Positions 61,401 to 64,000 of a stretch of 64,000 nucleotides of DNA are shown in pieces; position 1 is the stretch's first letter, and each line of letters begins with the position of its first letter. The notes under the pieces are model-generated. The model had not been told where the DNA came from, ran no database searches, and saw only the letters and a program-made list of their open reading frames with translations. The translations under genes and the position numbers were made by a program. The stretch covers positions 214,529,773 through 214,593,772 of the forward strand of contig JAHLJT010000631.1 of the NCBI GenBank assembly GCA_031308135.1, written 5' to 3'. This DNA comes from Acheta domesticus. Lineage: Eukaryota; Arthropoda; Insecta; Orthoptera; Gryllidae.

Positions 61401-62031
61401 ATAACTCAGGCATATTTTCAAAAGTTAGTACTATTTACAGACACAAACTAAGAAACTGAGAGCAATAAGGAGGGTAATATCACAATTTCCACAAAAAAGT
61501 GGCATAGGATTATCTGATCTTCAGCTATTCAATTATTTATAATATTATGGAAGTTTTCAATTTAGTTCGAATTGTACTTGGTATGCACCATTGAAAATTT
61601 CCCCAGATTTGTTTCTTGAGAGGAAATGTTCTTTATCTTCTACATTCAAAAGTCGCAAAGCTCTGACTCTACATACGTTGGTGGAAGTTTCCATTAAGAG
61701 AGAATTTTTTTTTTAAATGCTCATCTGTTAGTGTAATGTTTTGAAAAATAATTCACTACATTTTCCATGTAGCTTAACTTGTTAGCAATCCCTTCTGACT
61801 TCCTGTAATTGATACACACCTTACCATCATGTACAATAATGATATGATTCTGTAGAATATTTATAAATTTAGAGTGATGTGAATGAACTATAGTGCCCAT
61901 TACGGCAAACGGCTCGGATGTTTCCTGCAACAAAAGTGATAAGCGGAAGTAACTCACCTCGAAAACTATAAGCAAAATATTCTTAATATTGGAATTGATT
62001 TGAAATCACTAACCACGTTCCACTGCTCCAT
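49426..62031 (-). CDS. GDA: Guanine deaminase (guanine aminohydrolase)
   Basis: Nine coding exons on the minus strand: 62031-62014, 61924-61820, 59307-59047, 54071-53853, 53777-53670, 53366-53259, 52359-52194, 52122-51976, 49622-49426. Every intron is GT-AG and the phases join cleanly into 442 aa (human about 454). The protein is a cytosolic amidohydrolase (TIM-barrel) that deaminates guanine to xanthine in purine catabolism. Zinc ligands are all present: His82 and His84 (PGLIDTHIHA), His239 (THISEN), His278 (VLAHGVWL) and Asp329 at the exon 7/8 junction (GLGTD). Also conserved are NCGTTTACYFATIH and HCPCSNTNLQSG. The start is MEQWNV in an 18-nt exon and is the least certain point, since a minor alternative acceptor exists near 61950. 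Introns 2, 3 and 8 hold transposons, but no exon is damaged. Confidence 0.95.
50243..51640 (+). mobile_element. Old Helentron/DINE-like copy in GDA intron 8
   Basis: It starts CTAGTGGTGTTACAGAATGG and follows the family body in order ('cagactttatcgtactag', repeated 'gagctgtttttgagaaaat', 'gtagctgtaggaagatgc', 'aaaatcagacctgcacc'). The microsatellite and palindromic tail are lacking. It is the most diverged copy in the window, so probably the oldest. Confidence 0.7.
54701..57310 (-). pseudogene. RTE-like non-LTR retrotransposon in GDA intron 3
   Basis: Minus strand, same orientation as GDA. In order: a 5' region with SLTARVGGRSNPSCWVN (57206-57130), an AP-endonuclease start ATWNVRGLGSKEMKLEKIML (about 56950), a one-base loss near 56848, then the rest of the endonuclease (56841-56470) with LTIIGLHAPEEGKKEE and CGDLNARVG. 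A broken linker (56375-55820) precedes a 372-aa RT ORF (55819-54701) with KKSGFRKGRSTTDNIF, LIAFIDFVKAFDNVN, RGCPVSLTLFNIYIDDI and the intact catalytic LLYADDALIFQ. The C-terminal end is cut at LGCQVDQDTNKDI. The RT ORF is the best-preserved transposon ORF here, but the endonuclease frame is broken, so the copy is inactive. Confidence 0.9.
57305..57465 (+). pseudogene. LINE C-terminal tail fragment, opposite strand
   Basis: Plus-strand translation gives RLPKLVLLYQPLGRRDVGRP, then KKRWKENL, followed by a stop and NP-SAEEEE. The GRR-VGRP-KRW block and Glu-rich end are typical of the extreme C-terminus of RTE/R-type insect LINEs. It meets the minus-strand element head-on near 57305. Confidence 0.7.
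57698..57820 (+). repeat. CTTC/CTTT microsatellite
   Basis: Two tracts of CTTC and CTTT units (57698-57750 and 57785-57818) are separated by a 'gtgtggtttctcttttttct' spacer that also repeats nearby. Overlapping ORFs (FLPSFLPS- and KERKEGRK-type) are translation artefacts. Confidence 0.9.
57885..57960 (-). repeat. tRNA-derived SINE remnant (tentative)
   Basis: On the minus strand the segment contains GGGTTCAAACC, a good RNA polymerase III B-box match, preceded by a 'ggctcatttgttaacctgag' block where an anticodon arm would sit. A clear A box is missing. It lies in GDA intron 3. Confidence 0.35.
59863..60318. mobile_element. hAT-like MITE in GDA intron 2
   Basis: The 456-bp insert has ends CAGTAGTGTAGTTAG and (reverse) CAGTGGTATAGCTTC. 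The flanks ATGGGTGG (59855-59862) and ATGGATGG (60319-60326) make an 8-bp duplication with one mismatch. CAGTG-type ends and 8-bp duplications are typical of hAT elements. A caveat is that the left flank lies in a 'atgg' run, which could mimic the duplication. No transposase. Confidence 0.68.
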
Positions 62032-62791
62032 TTTTTCCAGTGTTCGAATATTAAATGAATATTCAAAATTGCATAAATTTTCTAGTTTAACGATTCCCCA
62101 AAATAAGACGCAGCTCAAAATTTACGACCTTAACAATATTGAAATAGTAAAATTGTATACCAGGGTCTACACTTCACATTCGAACTTCGCGGTTAGTGAA
62201 ACGTCCCTACCAATCGTGTTTACGGTAGTGCGAGTGCGTCTTCTAAATACGAAATGTACACGTAAAACAGAAATAAATTCCAAGAGTATACTAGCAGCTA
62301 ATTCGGCATTGACAACACCACGTAAGCGTCCAATACTCGACTGTTATTACCAGGATATTACAAGGCAGTCATGTGACTTCTGCAAGAAAGTCGTTTTATG
62401 CCTCGTGCAGTATCTGTTGGGTGTAGATCCCATCTGCGTAAACAAATCGAGATACAAGCTATCATCGAGAAGTGTACAGGCAGTCCTGTGTCACTAGATA
62501 GGCCACTTCCGGTCCTTATTTAAATTTTGAATTGTGACGCGGCGACGCCATATGCCCATGTCTGTTCGCCACCAACTCGCTCTGGCGATGAAGCTGTGAA
62601 CTACTCAGTTGCACAGATCGCTGGCTCGGGTCAAGGCGGGTTCTGCATTTCCGTTGGCTTTCTGCCTCTTGGGTGTGTGGGCTACATGCAAAACGCCATT
62701 AACGGTTTCTAGCGACCAGTTACTTTACGTTTAGGAAAGAAATTTAATGATATACTGTTGAATAGCATTGTCTGAAGGGTGTATTATCGCT
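62032..62791. promoter_or_regulatory. Shared intergenic region between GDA and the THAP-like locus
   Basis: About 760 bp separate the GDA start codon from the divergently oriented THAP-like first exon, so this interval probably carries a bidirectional promoter. It becomes GC-balanced at 62480-62660. The 165-aa plus ORF at 62000-62497 overlaps the GDA first exon antisense and has no domain. Confidence 0.45.
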
Positions 62792-63654
62792 ACGAGAAGA
62801 TGCTGGGTGCCAAATTGCACAAATTCGAAACGGTAATTAGCCATCGAAGCGCGCCATTTTGGTTTTCTTTGGAGCGAGAAAAAGGTGAGTCGTATCACGT
62901 TTTTATGCATGAAGTTTGTTGATTAATGCTGATATTTTTTTACTAGCATTTTTTAAAATAAGTCTGTAAAATAAATATATTCGTTTTAGATGCAGAGAAT
63001 GGCTAAAATGTATTCAGAACCAGCTCTAGCAAAATGCTCGTAGAAGCATTAGTAAGACTATATGCAAAGAGCATTTTCTGGAACAGCATGTATCTGCGAA
63101 TCAGAGACCATTGACAATGCTGATCCAATAAAATTCTCGGAATCACGAAATCCCCTTTACGAGAAACCGGTCCAGTAGAAAGAAGTAAGTTCTCCATTTT
63201 CTTCGATGTGCATTCAGATATTTCAATACAGCGTCGTAAAGTGATTTTCTAATTTTTATTTTGAATTTCAGATACCAGGGTTGAAAGAATTGCACCACAA
63301 ATTTCAGATGTTGCTAATGGTAAGAGTTATTTTCGGTAGTAATAAGAACTTATTTGTTCAGAGAACAGTTAGTGGCAATATTCATTGCAATCAAACATTT
63401 AATAATTTGAATGAAGTGTATCTCACCAGAAGTTCTTTCTTTGCAGAGCCTTCTGTAGAAGTGTCACACTGTACTTTTTGTCAGGCTGCAGTAATTATGC
63501 CCTGTACATTTGGTGGCAGTATTTGTGGTAAGTGTTTTCCTTGTAGGCACATTTAAATAATTAAATTCTAAATTGTGGAATTTCTTGTTAATTATATTCA
63601 ATTTCAGATCCTTTGAACCAGTTGAGGTGACACCAACTGCAATGGCTGTAACTG
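62792..63654 (+). pseudogene. Decayed THAP-domain gene with intact splice sites
   Basis: Five exon-like blocks have good GT-AG borders: about 62792-62884, 62990-63184, 63272-63319, 63447-63527 and 63608-63654. Block 1 reads RRCWVPNCTNSKR, the opening C-x4-C of a THAP zinc finger, but its expected start codon is ACG and a stop follows at once. Block 2, in one frame, reads CREWLKCIQNQL, stop, then RRSISKTICKEHFLEQHV, carrying the conserved Trp and the CxxHF half of the C2CH finger. Blocks 3 and 4 are symmetric (48 and 81 bp) and open, block 4 with SHCTFCQAAVIMPCTFGG; block 5 hits a stop. The reading is a former THAP transcription factor or transposase-derived gene that may still be transcribed as non-coding RNA. 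Confidence 0.5.
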
Positions 63655-63759
63655 GTAAGACCTTTTTAAGTATAATTAATCTGTATCTGTAATAGAATTA
63701 ATGTATATAGCACAGTTTAACTTTTATTTTTTTACATTTGTAAACTGCGGTTTTCTTAA

Positions 63760-63897
63760 CTGAGCTCCTGACAGGAATCAGCTTTTGACAGTTTTATCCA
63801 ATCGGGAGCTTTAACGTCACCATAGTGGCATCACTTTGGAGACTACATGCTCCCGATTGGATTGCAAGGAAACTGCTGATTCCTGTTAGGGGCACAG
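63760..63897. mobile_element. Small foldback element flanked by TTAA
   Basis: Ends CTGAGCTCCTGACAGGAATC and (reverse) CTGTGCCCCTAACAGGAATC continue to a shared CCAATCGGGAGC, giving arms of about 50 bp around a short centre. TTAA occurs immediately outside both ends (63756-63759 and 63898-63901). The TTAA target suggests piggyBac- or Kolobok-type mobilisation, but the CTG ends are not classical piggyBac. Confidence 0.75.
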
Positions 63898-64000
63898 TTA
63901 AATTCAGAGTATAGTTCATCTCTCCCTGTTGGCAATAGATCTTCAAACAGGGCAGATTTATTTGAGGTAGCAAATGAGCATATGATTTTGTTTTTGTGAT

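Noticed and set aside
61940..61960. Possible extra GDA micro-exon (ttatag|ttttcgag|gtgagt on the minus strand)
   Set aside because: An 8-nt exon would shift the frame of the following conserved exon; the direct join from MEQWNV keeps the frame.
62000..62497. 165-aa plus-strand ORF
   Set aside because: It overlaps GDA exon 1 antisense, has no recognisable domain and looks like a chance frame in the divergent promoter region.

Overview
This is a window of animal, almost certainly insect, nuclear genome. It is AT-rich, its genes have GT-AG introns, and it is packed with arthropod-type transposons: Helitrons, non-LTR retrotransposons, and miniature inverted-repeat elements of several DNA-transposon superfamilies. 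The intron sizes and repeat load suggest a large-genome lineage such as a polyneopteran (cockroach, termite or stick insect). That placement is inference. There are no prokaryotic operons, CRISPR arrays or convincing tRNA/rRNA genes.

Only two intact host genes can be read with confidence, both in the right-hand 20 kb. SEM1/DSS1, the small acidic 26S proteasome lid subunit that also partners BRCA2, lies on the plus strand at 45188-45600 in three exons and encodes 73 aa. Guanine deaminase (GDA) lies on the minus strand at 62031-49426 in nine coding exons and encodes 442 aa, with all five zinc ligands present. Head-to-head with GDA on the plus strand is a spliced but decayed THAP-domain locus (62792-63654). 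A second THAP-like first exon sits at 42678-42774. An uncharacterised 169-aa ORF at 18665-19174 is the best remaining orphan coding candidate.

The left 45 kb is mainly mobile-element debris that can be resolved into layers. (i) Copies of one Helitron family, with 5' end TCTCCTGTATTATTTCAG and a 3' hairpin plus ACGGGTACGCTAG, lie at 5667-7745 (plus), 13020-16559 (minus), 28168-about 32295 (minus, carrying a broken Rep/helicase gene) and 32296-33119 (minus), with 5' fragments at about 34130-34414 and 35740-36029. (ii) A TTA-targeting inverted-repeat element at 9767-12376 contains a second copy of itself. (iii) A long repeat family at 20425-26520 is inserted into itself at least twice and meets an inverted copy. 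Its ACGG-type microsatellite, subterminal inverted repeats and palindromic 3' end recall Helentron/DINE elements. (iv) Non-LTR retrotransposon relics lie at 26594-28160, 40690-42400, 44445-44985 and inside GDA intron 3 (54701-57310). (v) LTR-like repeats occur at 29295-30404 and 37546-38645. (vi) Smaller inverted-repeat elements have readable target duplications: TA (25593-26171), TTAA (47434-48014 and 63760-63897), an approximate 8-bp duplication (59863-60318) and a possible 6-bp one (36763-40106).

Several insertions can be read against an uninterrupted paralogue inside the same window, so their order and target duplications come directly from the sequence. The host genes coexist with this load: a LINE tail ends about 200 bp upstream of the SEM1 start codon, and GDA carries a LINE, a hAT-like element and a Helentron-like copy in its introns plus an 81-nt inverted repeat just after its stop codon.
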